A stretch of DNA of 64,000 nt from Prevotella sp. Its GTDB lineage: Bacteria > Bacteroidota > Bacteroidia > Bacteroidales > Bacteroidaceae. The notes beneath the pieces were generated by a model. It was not told the DNA's origin, searched no databases, and saw only the letters and a program-made list of their open reading frames with translations. Below are positions 16,456-26,470 of this stretch, in pieces. Location: contig JAFZVV010000013.1 of NCBI GenBank assembly GCA_017617615.1, positions 23,777-87,776 of the forward strand, written 5' to 3'. A program made the position numbers and the translations under genes. How positions within the stretch are numbered: position 1 is the first letter of the stretch; each line of letters opens with the position of its first letter.

Positions 16456-19365
16456 ATGAAAAGTATAAAAACAAACATATTTCTCTTTGCCATGTTTGCT
16501 GTTGCGCCGCTGACAGTCAATGCCCAGGTCACTGACGAGGTCACTGACGGCGACTCTATCGTGGTGAAAAAGAAAGTCCATGTTGCTTTCCGCGACAAGG
16601 ATCCCGACCATCTTCTCGGAGGCATTTCCTATGTTGACATGGAAGAACTACAGAAGAAGGATTATACAATGAGTAGCCTTGAAGACATGTATGCTCTTGT
16701 GGGTGGATGGAATGGCGGCAACCTCTGGGGTATGGACGATGACCGTCTTGACACCAACGACAACAGCAACCTTCCGCTCGTCATCATCGACGGAGTGAAG
16801 CGCCCTTCCAACAACGTGCTTCCTTCTGAAATCGAGCAGATAACCTTCCTCAAGGGTGCGCAGGCCGTGGTGCTCTATGGCTCGAAGGGCGCGAAGGGTG
16901 CAATCCTGATTACCACCAAGCGTGGCAAGGTCGACGGACTTCAGATCGTGGCCAATGCCAACACAGGATTCCACGTGGCTAAGGAATTCCCCGAATATCT
17001 TGGCTCCGCAGAGTACATGACGCTCTACAACGAGGCCCGTGCCAATGACGGACTCGACCCAAGATACAGCCAGCAGGATATCTACAACCATGCTTCTGGC
17101 CTTAACCCCTACCGTTATCCCAACGTGAACTACTATTCGGATGAGTATATCCGCAAGGTATACAACCGTTCCGAGGGTACGGTGGAGATACAGGGTGGTG
17201 GTGCTCGTGCCCACTTCTACACGAACATCAACTACTACCGCAGCGAAGACCTCCTGAACTTCGGAGTGGCCAAGGACAACTACACCGACCGTTTCAGCGT
17301 ACGTGGTAACGTCGACCTCGTGGTCAACAAGGTCATCAAGGGTTTCGCCAATGCAAGCGCTACCTTCTACAATGCTAACGTAAACAAGGGCGATTTCTGG
17401 GGTGAGGCATCAACCATGCGTCCGAACTTCCCGGAAAACGCAGCCCCCCTGATTCCCATCGACATGGTCGACCCCAATGCCTCCAAGGCTCTTGCCATCC
17501 TTGGCAAGTCGCTCAACATCATTGATGGCAAGTATTTCCCTGGCGGTACAAAAACCACCCAGACCAATGCCATCGCTGATTGCTATTTCGGTGGCAGGTC
17601 AACTGATGTAAGCCGTCAGTTCCAGTTCGATGCAGGTATCATCTACGACATGAACAAGTTTGTGAAGGGCTTGTCATTCAAGACCTTGTTCTCTATCGAC
17701 TATGCCGCTAAATACAGCCTGTCGTATAACAACAAGTATGCGGTGTTCATCCCAACTTGGAGTAACTATAACGCAAAGGACGCCATCGTAGGCATTACGC
17801 AGCAGAATGACGAAGTCGTCACGGGACACATGTCCATGTCGAACTCAGCGTATCGCCAGACCATCAGTTGGAACGGACATTTCGACTACGAACACACCTT
17901 TGCTGGCAAGCATCATGTCACCGGTATGCTTCTTGCTAATATGTATACGACAACGGCCAGTGGCACATACCATCGTTATGCGAATGCCAACTTAGGACTT
18001 CAGGTCGGTTACGACTACATGGAACGTTACTTTGCTGATGTGTCATTGGCAGGCGTTCATTCTGCCCGTCTTCCTGAAGGCAACCGCGAAGCCATCTCGC
18101 CTTCGTTCACCATCGGCTGGAATCTTGCCAGGGAGAATTTTCTGAAAGACAGTTTCGTCGACGACCTCTTGCTCAGCGCCTCATACAGCGACCTGAACGA
18201 GGATATCGATGTCTATATGGGCGACAGGCAATTCTATATCTACGTTGCCCAGTGGGGAAATACCGGAGGCAACTTCTCATGGAATGAAGGATCCAGTACA
18301 AACCGTACGTATTCCACAGCAGGTAGCAACCCCGCCCTCGACTTCGTCCATCGCAAGGAATTCTCCGTCAATCTTCGTGGTTCGTTCTTCAACAGGTTGA
18401 TTACCACAGACATTACCTACTTCAATACGGATATGGATGGGTTTATTATCCAGAACCCGACCATGTTCCCCTCTTACTTGCAGGGTGGCATTTCCGGAAG
18501 TACATTCAAACCGGCTATCAACAACAACCTCCAGAACCGCCAGGGCATTGACTTCAGCGTAACGGTCCAGAAACAACTTGGTCAGGTTCACGCTGCACTC
18601 GGTGTCGTCGGTACGTATCTCAAGACGAACTATAAAAAGTACGATGAACTCGTGGAATGGGATTACCAAAAAGCGGAAGGACGTCCTATTGATGCCATTT
18701 GGGGCTATAGGTGCCAGGGCTTCTACTCGGTCAGCGACTTCGATTACAACAGTGAAACCGGCAAGTACACGCTGAGGAAGGACCTCCCGACTCCGATGAT
18801 TGGTGGTACCATCCAGCCCGGTGACTTGAAGTACGAGGATGTGAACGGTGACAATAAAATCGACAGCAAGGACCAGGTAGAACTGGGCAAGTGGGGCACA
18901 TACGGTGCACCCCTCACTATGGGTGTGAACCTTACCCTCAAGTATAAGAATTTCACGCTCTTCGTACTCGGCAATGGCCAGTTCGGCGCATCCGGAATGA
19001 AGAACGGCAGTTACTACTACATGAGCGGTGATGCCAAGTATTCGGTTAATGCCCGTGGTCGTTGGACTCAGGCCACAGCAGATACGGCTACCCATCCTCG
19101 TCTGACTTCACTGAGTTCTGCCAACAATGCAGCCAATTCCACATTCTGGCTGTACAGCACCGACCGTTTCAATCTCCGCAAGGTACAACTGACCTACGAC
19201 TTCCCATCGGATATGTTTACTGGAAAGTGGGTAAAGGCTCTCTCGGTTTATGTGAACGGAAACGATCTGCTCACGATCTCCAAGGAGCGCAAGTTGATGG
19301 AGACAAACGTAGGCTACGCACCACAGACCCGTTTCTATAATCTCGGTGTTAAGGTAACCCTTTAA
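16456..19365 (+). CDS. SusC-like TonB-dependent receptor lacking the N-terminal regulatory-like domain
   Basis: The 969-residue protein has a signal peptide (to VNAQ, about 24) but no carboxypeptidase-like domain. A short acidic linker (VTDEVTDGDSIV) leads directly to a plug in which the usual EVVVVGYG start is absent, while the later plug motif (ITFLKGAQAVVLYGSKGAKG) is kept. The barrel is complete to the C-terminus (YNLGVKVTL). It pairs with the SusD starting 23 bp downstream. Second SusC members of xylan loci are often this shorter form. The reduced N-terminus suggests a different way of contacting TonB from the first SusC of the operon. Confidence 0.92.
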   Translation: MKSIKTNIFLFAMFAVAPLTVNAQVTDEVTDGDSIVVKKKVHVAFRDKDPDHLLGGISYVDMEELQKKDYTMSSLEDMYALVGGWNGGNLWGMDDDRLDTNDNSNLPLVIIDGVKRPSNNVLPSEIEQITFLKGAQAVVLYGSKGAKGAILITTKRGKVDGLQIVANANTGFHVAKEFPEYLGSAEYMTLYNEARANDGLDPRYSQQDIYNHASGLNPYRYPNVNYYSDEYIRKVYNRSEGTVEIQGGGARAHFYTNINYYRSEDLLNFGVAKDNYTDRFSVRGNVDLVVNKVIKGFANASATFYNANVNKGDFWGEASTMRPNFPENAAPLIPIDMVDPNASKALAILGKSLNIIDGKYFPGGTKTTQTNAIADCYFGGRSTDVSRQFQFDAGIIYDMNKFVKGLSFKTLFSIDYAAKYSLSYNNKYAVFIPTWSNYNAKDAIVGITQQNDEVVTGHMSMSNSAYRQTISWNGHFDYEHTFAGKHHVTGMLLANMYTTTASGTYHRYANANLGLQVGYDYMERYFADVSLAGVHSARLPEGNREAISPSFTIGWNLARENFLKDSFVDDLLLSASYSDLNEDIDVYMGDRQFYIYVAQWGNTGGNFSWNEGSSTNRTYSTAGSNPALDFVHRKEFSVNLRGSFFNRLITTDITYFNTDMDGFIIQNPTMFPSYLQGGISGSTFKPAINNNLQNRQGIDFSVTVQKQLGQVHAALGVVGTYLKTNYKKYDELVEWDYQKAEGRPIDAIWGYRCQGFYSVSDFDYNSETGKYTLRKDLPTPMIGGTIQPGDLKYEDVNGDNKIDSKDQVELGKWGTYGAPLTMGVNLTLKYKNFTLFVLGNGQFGASGMKNGSYYYMSGDAKYSVNARGRWTQATADTATHPRLTSLSSANNAANSTFWLYSTDRFNLRKVQLTYDFPSDMFTGKWVKALSVYVNGNDLLTISKERKLMETNVGYAPQTRFYNLGVKVTL

Positions 19366-19388
19366 TTGAAAACTGAAAATTGAAGAAA

Positions 19389-21203
19389 ATGAAGACAAGA
19401 CACATTATATTGTATTTCATCGGTCTCCTCGTTTTCTGCTCATGCGATGACATGTTTGAGCCGGCAGATGAAAACAACCGACAGACGGAAGACATGACCG
19501 AGGAGTCGAGGTACGCACACGGTCTGCTGATGTATGCCTACGACCGTCTTCCCTATATGACGACTACCCAGACGGACATCGCCACGGATGATGCTGTCAC
19601 CAACCTCCTGAACAGCAGTTACCGGAACATGGCCATGGGTACATGGCAGGCAGACAACAATCCGATGTCTGTGTGGGACAATTGCAAGGATGGCATCCAG
19701 TATGTCAACCTCTTCTTCTCCATCGTGGAAAAGGTGAAATGGGCTCCCAGTGCCGCTTCCAAGCAGCAGTTGTTCATCGACCGCCTGAAAGGTGAGGCAT
19801 TCGGACTGCGTGCCCTGTTCTATTACTATTTGCTTCAGGTTCATGGTGGCTATGCCGACGACGGCATCCTCTATGGCGTGCCCATACTGACCACCCCCGA
19901 AGACGGTAGTTCCGACTTCAATCTGCCACGCAATACTTTTGCCGAGTGCGTGCAGCAGTGTTTCGCCGACTGCGACAGTGCCATGGCATATCTCCCCATG
20001 GATTATGTAGACATCAGCAGTGTTGATGATATCCCTGCAAAGTATAAGGCTCTTGGCGCGAACTATTCCAATTTCAACCTTGTGTTCGGTGGCAAGGCTT
20101 TTGGTCTGATGTCGGGTAAGATTGCCGAGGCCATCAAGGCACAGATTGCCTTGCTCGCCGCAAGTCCCGCCTTCCGCGACCAGAGCGGCGTGACTTCTGC
20201 CCAGGCAGCAACGCTTTGCGCCAATGTACTCAAGCGCATTGGTGGAATGGATGGATTTGACAATACAGGCAACATCTGGTACAAGAATTCTACAAAACTT
20301 GAACCCAGTGCCTCGGAAATGCCAGAAATCCTCTGGCGCGAAGACCGTCGTAAGAATGCTGATCAGGAAAAGGAGAACTTCCCGCCAACACTGTATGGCA
20401 ATGGTCGTGTCAATCCTTCCCAGAACCTCGTCGACGCATTCCCCATGCGCAGTGGTCTTCCTATCACCGATGCCAGGTCGGGCTATGATCCCAAGAATCC
20501 CTATGCCAGCCGTGACCCGCGTCTTACGGATGATGTCCTCTATAACGGTACGACTTTCAGAAGGACCGTGGTCATCACTGGTACTTATCCGAACGACAAG
20601 AACGAGACAGAAGACAACATCAACAAGAACAGTTACTCTACACGTACTGGCTATTACCTGAAGAAACTTCTCCGTGAGGACGTCAGTCCACAGTCAAGTT
20701 CTCTCATTGAGCAACAGCATATCTATCCCCGCATCCGCTACACTGAAATCTTCCTGGCTTATGCGGAAGCAGCCAACGATGCCTGGGGACCCAAGGCCGA
20801 CCCGACCGGTGTTGGTTTCACTGCGTACGATGTGATCAAGGCCATCCGTGAGCGTGCCGGACTCGGTACGAACGAGATTGGACAGCCGCTTCCCGAAGGT
20901 GATGTGTATCTTGAAGAGTGTGCTGCCGACCAGGCCAAGATGACAAACCTCATCCGCAATGAGCGTCGTCTTGAACTTTGCTTTGAGAACAAGCGTTTCT
21001 GGGACCTCCGCCGTTGGATGTTGCCAATCAATGAAACTGTTAGGGGCATGAAAATCGACCGCGACGAAGCAAGTGGTGAACTCTCCTATAACATTATCGA
21101 TGTTGAGGAGCGTGTATACGACAGTTCCTATCAGTGGTACGGACCAATTCCAAAGGGTGAAATACTCAAATGGAGCAACCTCAAGCAAAATAAGGGTTGG
21201 TAA
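19389..21203 (+). CDS. SusD-like glycan-binding lipoprotein, second pair
   Basis: The 604-residue product has a signal and lipobox (LVFCSC, Cys near residue 19), an N-terminal DDMFEPADENN stretch, helical SusD core (LKGEAFGLRALFYYYLLQVHGG) and the C-terminal RagB-type motif (LIRNERRLELCFENKRFWDLRRW). The frame is open from a TTG at 19380, but the ATG at 19389 is the natural start. It follows the shorter SusC by 23 bp and should act as its lid. The two SusD proteins of this operon differ clearly in sequence, so the pairs probably bind different xylan chain lengths or side-chain patterns; this is inference. Confidence 0.93.
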   Translation: MKTRHIILYFIGLLVFCSCDDMFEPADENNRQTEDMTEESRYAHGLLMYAYDRLPYMTTTQTDIATDDAVTNLLNSSYRNMAMGTWQADNNPMSVWDNCKDGIQYVNLFFSIVEKVKWAPSAASKQQLFIDRLKGEAFGLRALFYYYLLQVHGGYADDGILYGVPILTTPEDGSSDFNLPRNTFAECVQQCFADCDSAMAYLPMDYVDISSVDDIPAKYKALGANYSNFNLVFGGKAFGLMSGKIAEAIKAQIALLAASPAFRDQSGVTSAQAATLCANVLKRIGGMDGFDNTGNIWYKNSTKLEPSASEMPEILWREDRRKNADQEKENFPPTLYGNGRVNPSQNLVDAFPMRSGLPITDARSGYDPKNPYASRDPRLTDDVLYNGTTFRRTVVITGTYPNDKNETEDNINKNSYSTRTGYYLKKLLREDVSPQSSSLIEQQHIYPRIRYTEIFLAYAEAANDAWGPKADPTGVGFTAYDVIKAIRERAGLGTNEIGQPLPEGDVYLEECAADQAKMTNLIRNERRLELCFENKRFWDLRRWMLPINETVRGMKIDRDEASGELSYNIIDVEERVYDSSYQWYGPIPKGEILKWSNLKQNKGW

Positions 21204-21248
21204 TCAATTTCAAGGTTTAAAAAACAGAAATAGTAAACCATAAGAATT

Positions 21249-22373
21249 ATGAAACTTTCAAAATACATATTCGGAGTAGCCTTGGGGACTCTTTCTCTCG
21301 CCTGTGCGTCGTGCTATAATGCAGATCAAGAGTTCCCAGACTATGAAGGAGGTACAACAGCCTACTTCGCATACCAATTCCCCGTACGTACACTCGTGCT
21401 TGGCAACGACATCTACGACAATACGCTCGACAACGAACACAAATGTCGGATATGGTCGACTATGGGTGGTGCTTATGGCGGACGTAACGCATACGTAGAC
21501 ATTGCTGTCGATGAGTCACTCTGCGACAACCTCTGGTTTGTCGATGACGGCGGGAACGCGTCAAATCCGGTGCTTCCCATGCCAACGGCATACTACACCC
21601 TTTCATCCAATGTCATTCCCTACAATGGTGAACCCCGTGGCTATGTGGAAGTACAGTTCACGGATGCTTTCTTCAACGATGCGAAAGCCATTGAGAACAC
21701 CTATGTCATTCCACTGGTGATGAAGAACGCCAGAGGCATTGACCATATTCTTACTGGCTCGCCACGTGAAGGTCTTTCTCCCTCACGTACCAATACTGAG
21801 GACTGGGATGTCCTGGCCAAGGACTATGTGCTTTACTGCGTGAAGTACATGAACCCCTGGCAGGGAAAATATATTCGCCGTGGTGTGGACAACGTGACTG
21901 AAAAGGGCACTACCATGACAGTGGTCCGCAAGGATTTCTCCCTCGTTAACTCAGACCTGGAGCATTACAAGGAGAACCCTGTGAACCAGAACGACGAAGT
22001 TTGCGGCATCACCACGAAGAACATGTCACAGGCCATATTCCCTGTTTCTTTCAAGCGGGCGAGTGGCGCGTCTGTTTCTTGCAACCTCATCCTCACCTTC
22101 AATGGAAATCAGTGCACCATATCCACTGATGATGAGGACGTAACGGCCACCGGCTCCGGCGAATTCATTGTCAAGGGAACAGAAAGGGCTGAATACAAGG
22201 ACTACCAATGGGGAAGCATGAACGGAGAACCCGTACAGCGTGATATCCTCCGTCTGGCATACGAAGTGAAATTCAACAACAGCGACATCCAGGTTTCAAC
22301 AGCCGATACGCTTGTTGTTCAGACTCGTGAGTCAAACAAGAAAGTATTCTTCTCACCAAAGTACGTTAAATAA
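21249..22373 (+). CDS. DUF1735/DUF5627-like surface lipoprotein (XusE position)
   Basis: This 374-residue lipoprotein has a signal with lipobox (LACASC, Cys 22). Its first half (ending in YVIPLVMKNARG) looks like the beta-sandwich DUF1735 type common in SusCD operons. The second half starts LYCVKYMNPWQGKYIRRGVD, the pattern I associate with DUF5627-type C-terminal domains. No catalytic motif is seen. Its place after the second SusD matches xusE of the Prevotella bryantii xylan locus, whose product is a surface protein of unclear function. A glycan-binding role at the cell surface is likely but not proven. It is 17 bp upstream of the GH10-like gene. Confidence 0.75.
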   Translation: MKLSKYIFGVALGTLSLACASCYNADQEFPDYEGGTTAYFAYQFPVRTLVLGNDIYDNTLDNEHKCRIWSTMGGAYGGRNAYVDIAVDESLCDNLWFVDDGGNASNPVLPMPTAYYTLSSNVIPYNGEPRGYVEVQFTDAFFNDAKAIENTYVIPLVMKNARGIDHILTGSPREGLSPSRTNTEDWDVLAKDYVLYCVKYMNPWQGKYIRRGVDNVTEKGTTMTVVRKDFSLVNSDLEHYKENPVNQNDEVCGITTKNMSQAIFPVSFKRASGASVSCNLILTFNGNQCTISTDDEDVTATGSGEFIVKGTERAEYKDYQWGSMNGEPVQRDILRLAYEVKFNNSDIQVSTADTLVVQTRESNKKVFFSPKYVK

Positions 22374-22390
22374 TTTAGGAGGCTAAGCAT

Positions 22391-24052
22391 ATGAACAAGA
22401 TTTTTAGAAATGGTCTCATGATGTTGGTTGCGGGAACACTTGCAGTTTCCTGTGCCGACTATAACGTGACAGACGAATTTAGCGCTCAGCCCGATCCGAC
22501 TTATGTCACGCCATATAGTGACCTGGCTCCAGTGAAGTCATACATCAACAGAGAGCAGTATCCCAACTTGTCGCTCGGCACCACGCTCAAGGTGTCGGAT
22601 TTCAACAAGCAGGACCTGGCTCATTCTGCTGCTGTCACCAATTTCGACAATGTAGCTTTCGGAACCTCCTTGATGTCGGGTACCATCATCAACGATAAGG
22701 GTGTGATGAACTTCCTCGATATGAGCGACCTGCTCTCCCACGTGGAAGAAATAGGTTATGAGGTCTACGGCAGTCCGCTCTTCGCGAATGCCAATCAGGC
22801 AGACGGATGGCTGAAAGTGCTTACCGCTCCTATTGAAATCCCGGTCGACCCTATTGAAGACGTGACCGTTGACTACACCACCATGGAGGAGTTCACCGGT
22901 ACGGCAGAAGGCACTAAGCCGGTTATCGTCAAGAATTATGATGGTAATGAAAATGCGCTTAAGGTTCCCAAGAGCAGAAGAGGAAAGACGCGCATCGTAG
23001 AAGGCTTCGACATAGACCCTCTTGGCACGTACACCATCACATTCAATGCCAAGGTCGATGATGAGGTCAATCTTGTCTGTACTTTCGCCGACAACAAAAT
23101 CCAGGATGGTGGAAGTGACAAGAAGTTCCAGATCAAGGCTGGCAAATGGCAGAAGGTCGTCATCGAGGCAATGCCTGCTGAAGGAGCGACAGAGGGTTAC
23201 CTGATGATTGAGGGTAACATGAACTCTGATGTCTATATCAAGACAGTTCAGGTCGTCCACTTCCCCGACAACCATCGTCCACAGACAGAGCAGGAAAGAA
23301 ACGACACCATCGATTATGCCATCAATGCCTGGTGTGAAGGTCTGATGAAAATCAACGCCGGACGTATCAATATGTTCGACCTCATCGACGAACCCCTCGA
23401 CACGAAAGCCGTTCTCGACAACGGTATGTTCGACATCAAGCACTCTACCGACCTTATTTTCTGGCAGGATGTGCTTGGCAGTGAGAACTATGCTCCGGCA
23501 GTTTCAAGGGCAGCAAGCGCTGCCTATCAGAAATATGAGGGCGATCCCGCACAGTTGAGATTCTTTATCAGTGAGTCGGGTCTTGATGATTCCCAGAAGA
23601 TGGCAAGTCTCAACTACTGGATTCAGATTTGGGACAGCAAGGGTGCAAAGATTGATGGCATCAACGCGAAATTGAACCTTGCTTATAGTGAGGATCCTGA
23701 AAAGCAGGCAGCCAACGTGGCATCGCTTGAAAATCTTCTTTCGAACCTTGCTGCTTCGGGCAAATTGGTGCGTCTCTCCAACTTCGACATCAAGTATCTG
23801 GATGCTTCGGGCTTGAATGTATCGGCGAAGGACATTACGGAAGAGCAGCGCCAGAAACTTGCCGACTACTATGGCTTCGTCATCAAGAGTTACATGAACA
23901 AGATTCCACATGACAAGCAGGCAGGCCTCTGCAAAGGCAGCATGGTTGACACCAGCGACCCTGTAGGTCTTTGGGCTATCGACAGCAATACCAAAGACTG
24001 GGTGCGCACGGCCACTTACAAGGCATTCTGTGATGCGCTCAGCGGAAAGTAG
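22391..24052 (+). CDS. GH10-like surface lipoprotein with apparently lost active site
   Basis: The 553-residue protein has a lipobox (LAVSC, Cys 21) and then the layout of the Bacteroidota GH10 xylanases: a GH10 start (FDNVAFGTSLMSG), a CBM4/22-like insert (about 175-300), and the rest of the barrel (FDLIDEP at 329-335, AKIDGI near 419-424, LWAIDSN near the C-terminus). Active-site positions are changed. The NE pair is D333-E334, the conserved Gln and His of the IDGIGxQxH motif are K427 and N429, and the TELD nucleophile motif is S463-N464-F465-D466, so the nucleophile Glu is Asn. It sits where Xyn10C lies in related loci. I infer a xylan-binding protein derived from a xylanase. An alignment error is possible but three motifs agree. 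Confidence 0.75.
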   Translation: MNKIFRNGLMMLVAGTLAVSCADYNVTDEFSAQPDPTYVTPYSDLAPVKSYINREQYPNLSLGTTLKVSDFNKQDLAHSAAVTNFDNVAFGTSLMSGTIINDKGVMNFLDMSDLLSHVEEIGYEVYGSPLFANANQADGWLKVLTAPIEIPVDPIEDVTVDYTTMEEFTGTAEGTKPVIVKNYDGNENALKVPKSRRGKTRIVEGFDIDPLGTYTITFNAKVDDEVNLVCTFADNKIQDGGSDKKFQIKAGKWQKVVIEAMPAEGATEGYLMIEGNMNSDVYIKTVQVVHFPDNHRPQTEQERNDTIDYAINAWCEGLMKINAGRINMFDLIDEPLDTKAVLDNGMFDIKHSTDLIFWQDVLGSENYAPAVSRAASAAYQKYEGDPAQLRFFISESGLDDSQKMASLNYWIQIWDSKGAKIDGINAKLNLAYSEDPEKQAANVASLENLLSNLAASGKLVRLSNFDIKYLDASGLNVSAKDITEEQRQKLADYYGFVIKSYMNKIPHDKQAGLCKGSMVDTSDPVGLWAIDSNTKDWVRTATYKAFCDALSGK

Positions 24053-24067
24053 AGAACTCACCTGACA

Positions 24068-24118
24068 GATAATTGCCGGTGAACAATAGGAATCTTTCCG
24101 ATTTTCCTGGCAATTATC
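24068..24118 (+). terminator. Inverted repeat after the GH10-like gene
   Basis: GATAATTGCC (24068-24077) and its complement (24109-24118) flank a 31-nt loop that itself holds a short GGAA/TTCC stem, followed by an AT-rich stretch with only a short T-run. It may terminate part of the susCD transcript before the next gene, 134 bp downstream of the GH10-like stop. Confidence 0.45.
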
Positions 24119-24185
24119 TTTCAAAAGTTTTAATAACATAATTATATTATCCTCTTATTATTTATTAATCTAAATTATTTCTATT

Positions 24186-26372
24186 ATGAAGAAATTATTT
24201 ACTCTGATTGCGCTGTTGACTTGCTTCATGGGAGTAAGGGCAGCAGAATGGGTAGAAGTCTACAAGATTGACTACTCAAACAACACTGGCTTCCCATTCT
24301 ACGTGATGGGCTATGTGCCTGAGTGGTATGACGGTGTGATGACCGACTTGGGCGCCAACTACAAGTATGTTACTTTGGATAACGAAGCAGGTGAAACCAG
24401 CGATGTTATCGTAACGACACAAAATGGTGTTCAGTACTACAGGATTGCCTTGGAATCACCCGCATGGCACCAGTATTTCATTGCTGATAACATCCCTACT
24501 CAGATTGACGGCAGTTACAAAGTCAAGGCCATGGTTAAGGCTTCAGAACCCGTCAACGTCAACGTCAACATGGGTTGGGGTTGGGGAGATGGCCAGCAAA
24601 CTGCTGGCACCGCTTCAATCGGCACTGAGTGGGAAGAGATAGAATGGGAGTACAGCGGAATCGCTGGTGCTTCTTGTAACCTCGTCGCACAGCCCGGTGG
24701 TTTTACCGGAACCATCGAATGGAAGTACGTGACTGTTTATGAGTCGCAGAAGCCTCAAAAGCCTGTTGTATGGCAAGAGTGGCTTACCAGTGACGGACAG
24801 CCTGTCATCGTTGACGGTTCACCAATCGCTACTTACATGGGTAATGCTGAGACTCCATGGGCCGATCCTAACGTGAAATTCAACGACCAGTCACAGAACT
24901 ACCTGATTTGTGCATGGGGTAAGGAGAAAGGCGTCAATATGAATGATGATGGTGGTTGGGATCCATTCCCTGCTACAATCGAAGAGGTTGACGGTAGCCA
25001 CGTATTCGTCGTTCATGGAAAAGTTGCCGACACCGAAGGTGATGCTTCTGCATGGGACAACCAGTTCTGGATTCAGTCACCGAAGTCTTGGAAGTCTGGC
25101 GAACAGGTGAAGATTCACTTCCGCTACAAGGCTTCGAAGAACGTAACGGTAGCTACTCAGTGCCACAAGCAGAACCCCTCCGACTACCTTATCTGGCATG
25201 CTATCGGTGACGTTAGCTTCACAGAAGAGTGGCAGGATTTCGACGGTACGATGACACTCGGTGATGATATGGGCGGCACTTGGTCTATCGCATTCCAGCT
25301 GAACCAGAATGACAAGGATGCCATTGACTTCTATTTCGATGACCTCTCATGGCAGAGCATGAAACTTGAAGAAGGCTATTTCGTTGCCGGTTCAAACCTG
25401 GCTACAGGTCTTGAGTATGACTTCGACAATGCTGTCAAGTTCGTATACGATGAAGCCGAAGAGTATTGGACTGCCACTATCGGTGAGAAGAACGCTTATG
25501 TCAATCAGATCATGGTTTCTACTGTTTGTGGTAACGATGCTGCATTCAAGAGCAATACCCTTAAGCCTGCCGGTGAAATCACGAACAATCCCGACAACTG
25601 GCTTCCCTACACTGCATCCAGCCTTGCCAAGATCTCTCTCCCGGGCACCGGTATCTGGAAGATTTACATTGACGACTACTTCAATGCAATGGCATTCGAG
25701 ATGCTCGAGGGTACAATCGATGAGATTCCCGAAATCAAAGCTAACCCGACAGAGATCGTAATCAATGCACTTGAGAGAGAATATACGGCTGCAGAGGCTG
25801 AAGAACTTGGAATTCCTACTCCAGACCCCGCCGGTCAGGCATGGGACAACCAGTTCTGGATTGTGGCCAACAAACCGTTTGCTGTGGGTGATGAAACCAT
25901 TGTTCAGTTCAAGTATAAGGCCAGTATCCCTGCAAAGGTTACCACTCAGATTCATTCCACTCCAGGCAATTACCTGCATTATGCTGCAATTGGCGATGTA
26001 AACTTCACTGAGGAATGGCAGGACTTCGTATATAATTTCACGATTCCTACGCCTCAAAACCAAGGCGACATGCAGTCTATCGCATTCAACCTCTCTGAAA
26101 TCAAGAGCGCCAACGAGTACCATATTAAGGACGTGGTTTGGAAGACTGCTGACGGAAGAGAGTCGCTGATCAATCAGACTGGTTCAGAGAACTTCTACGT
26201 GAAGATTCTTGGAGGTAATCCTGAAGTTTACCAAGACCCGAACGGCATCAGCACCGTTGAGAATAGCAAGAACACTGTTCCTACCGTTACCTATAACCTC
26301 GCTGGCCAGCGTGTATCGAAGGATTACAAGGGCATCGTGGTTACCAACGGTAAGAAGTATATTGCCAAATAA
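24186..26372 (+). CDS. Secreted multi-module carbohydrate-binding-like protein
   Basis: The 728-residue product has a cleavable signal (to VRAAE, about 20) and no lipobox. It consists of beta-rich modules: one at about 25-180, one at about 205-395 and one at about 560-690. The last two share the pattern AWDNQFWI, then a KYKAS/RYKAS strand, then AIGDVxFTEEWQDF, so they are repeats of one CBM4/22-like fold. No hydrolase motif was found. The C-terminus (VTYNLAGQRVSKDYKG, ending NGKKYIAK) is a tail common in Prevotella secreted proteins, possibly a surface-sorting or secretion signal. It follows the GH10-like gene and ends at a terminator, so it likely helps capture xylan. Enzyme activity cannot be ruled out for the central part (about 395-555), which I do not recognise. 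Confidence 0.75.
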   Translation: MKKLFTLIALLTCFMGVRAAEWVEVYKIDYSNNTGFPFYVMGYVPEWYDGVMTDLGANYKYVTLDNEAGETSDVIVTTQNGVQYYRIALESPAWHQYFIADNIPTQIDGSYKVKAMVKASEPVNVNVNMGWGWGDGQQTAGTASIGTEWEEIEWEYSGIAGASCNLVAQPGGFTGTIEWKYVTVYESQKPQKPVVWQEWLTSDGQPVIVDGSPIATYMGNAETPWADPNVKFNDQSQNYLICAWGKEKGVNMNDDGGWDPFPATIEEVDGSHVFVVHGKVADTEGDASAWDNQFWIQSPKSWKSGEQVKIHFRYKASKNVTVATQCHKQNPSDYLIWHAIGDVSFTEEWQDFDGTMTLGDDMGGTWSIAFQLNQNDKDAIDFYFDDLSWQSMKLEEGYFVAGSNLATGLEYDFDNAVKFVYDEAEEYWTATIGEKNAYVNQIMVSTVCGNDAAFKSNTLKPAGEITNNPDNWLPYTASSLAKISLPGTGIWKIYIDDYFNAMAFEMLEGTIDEIPEIKANPTEIVINALEREYTAAEAEELGIPTPDPAGQAWDNQFWIVANKPFAVGDETIVQFKYKASIPAKVTTQIHSTPGNYLHYAAIGDVNFTEEWQDFVYNFTIPTPQNQGDMQSIAFNLSEIKSANEYHIKDVVWKTADGRESLINQTGSENFYVKILGGNPEVYQDPNGISTVENSKNTVPTVTYNLAGQRVSKDYKGIVVTNGKKYIAK

Positions 26373-26414
26373 TACCTTGATCTCTATTCAATTATAGAGG
26401 GTATATAACTTCAT

Positions 26415-26465
26415 CGTGCGTCACTTTCCTGCTCATGCGGAAATGTGGCGCACGAGTTGTTTTTT
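26415..26465 (+). terminator. Intrinsic terminator of the xylan-type operon
   Basis: CGTGCG (26415-26420) pairs with CGCACG (26449-26454) and the inner CAxTTTCC with GGAAATxTG, followed by a T-run (26460-26465). Confidence 0.75.
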
Positions 26466-26470
26466 AAAAG

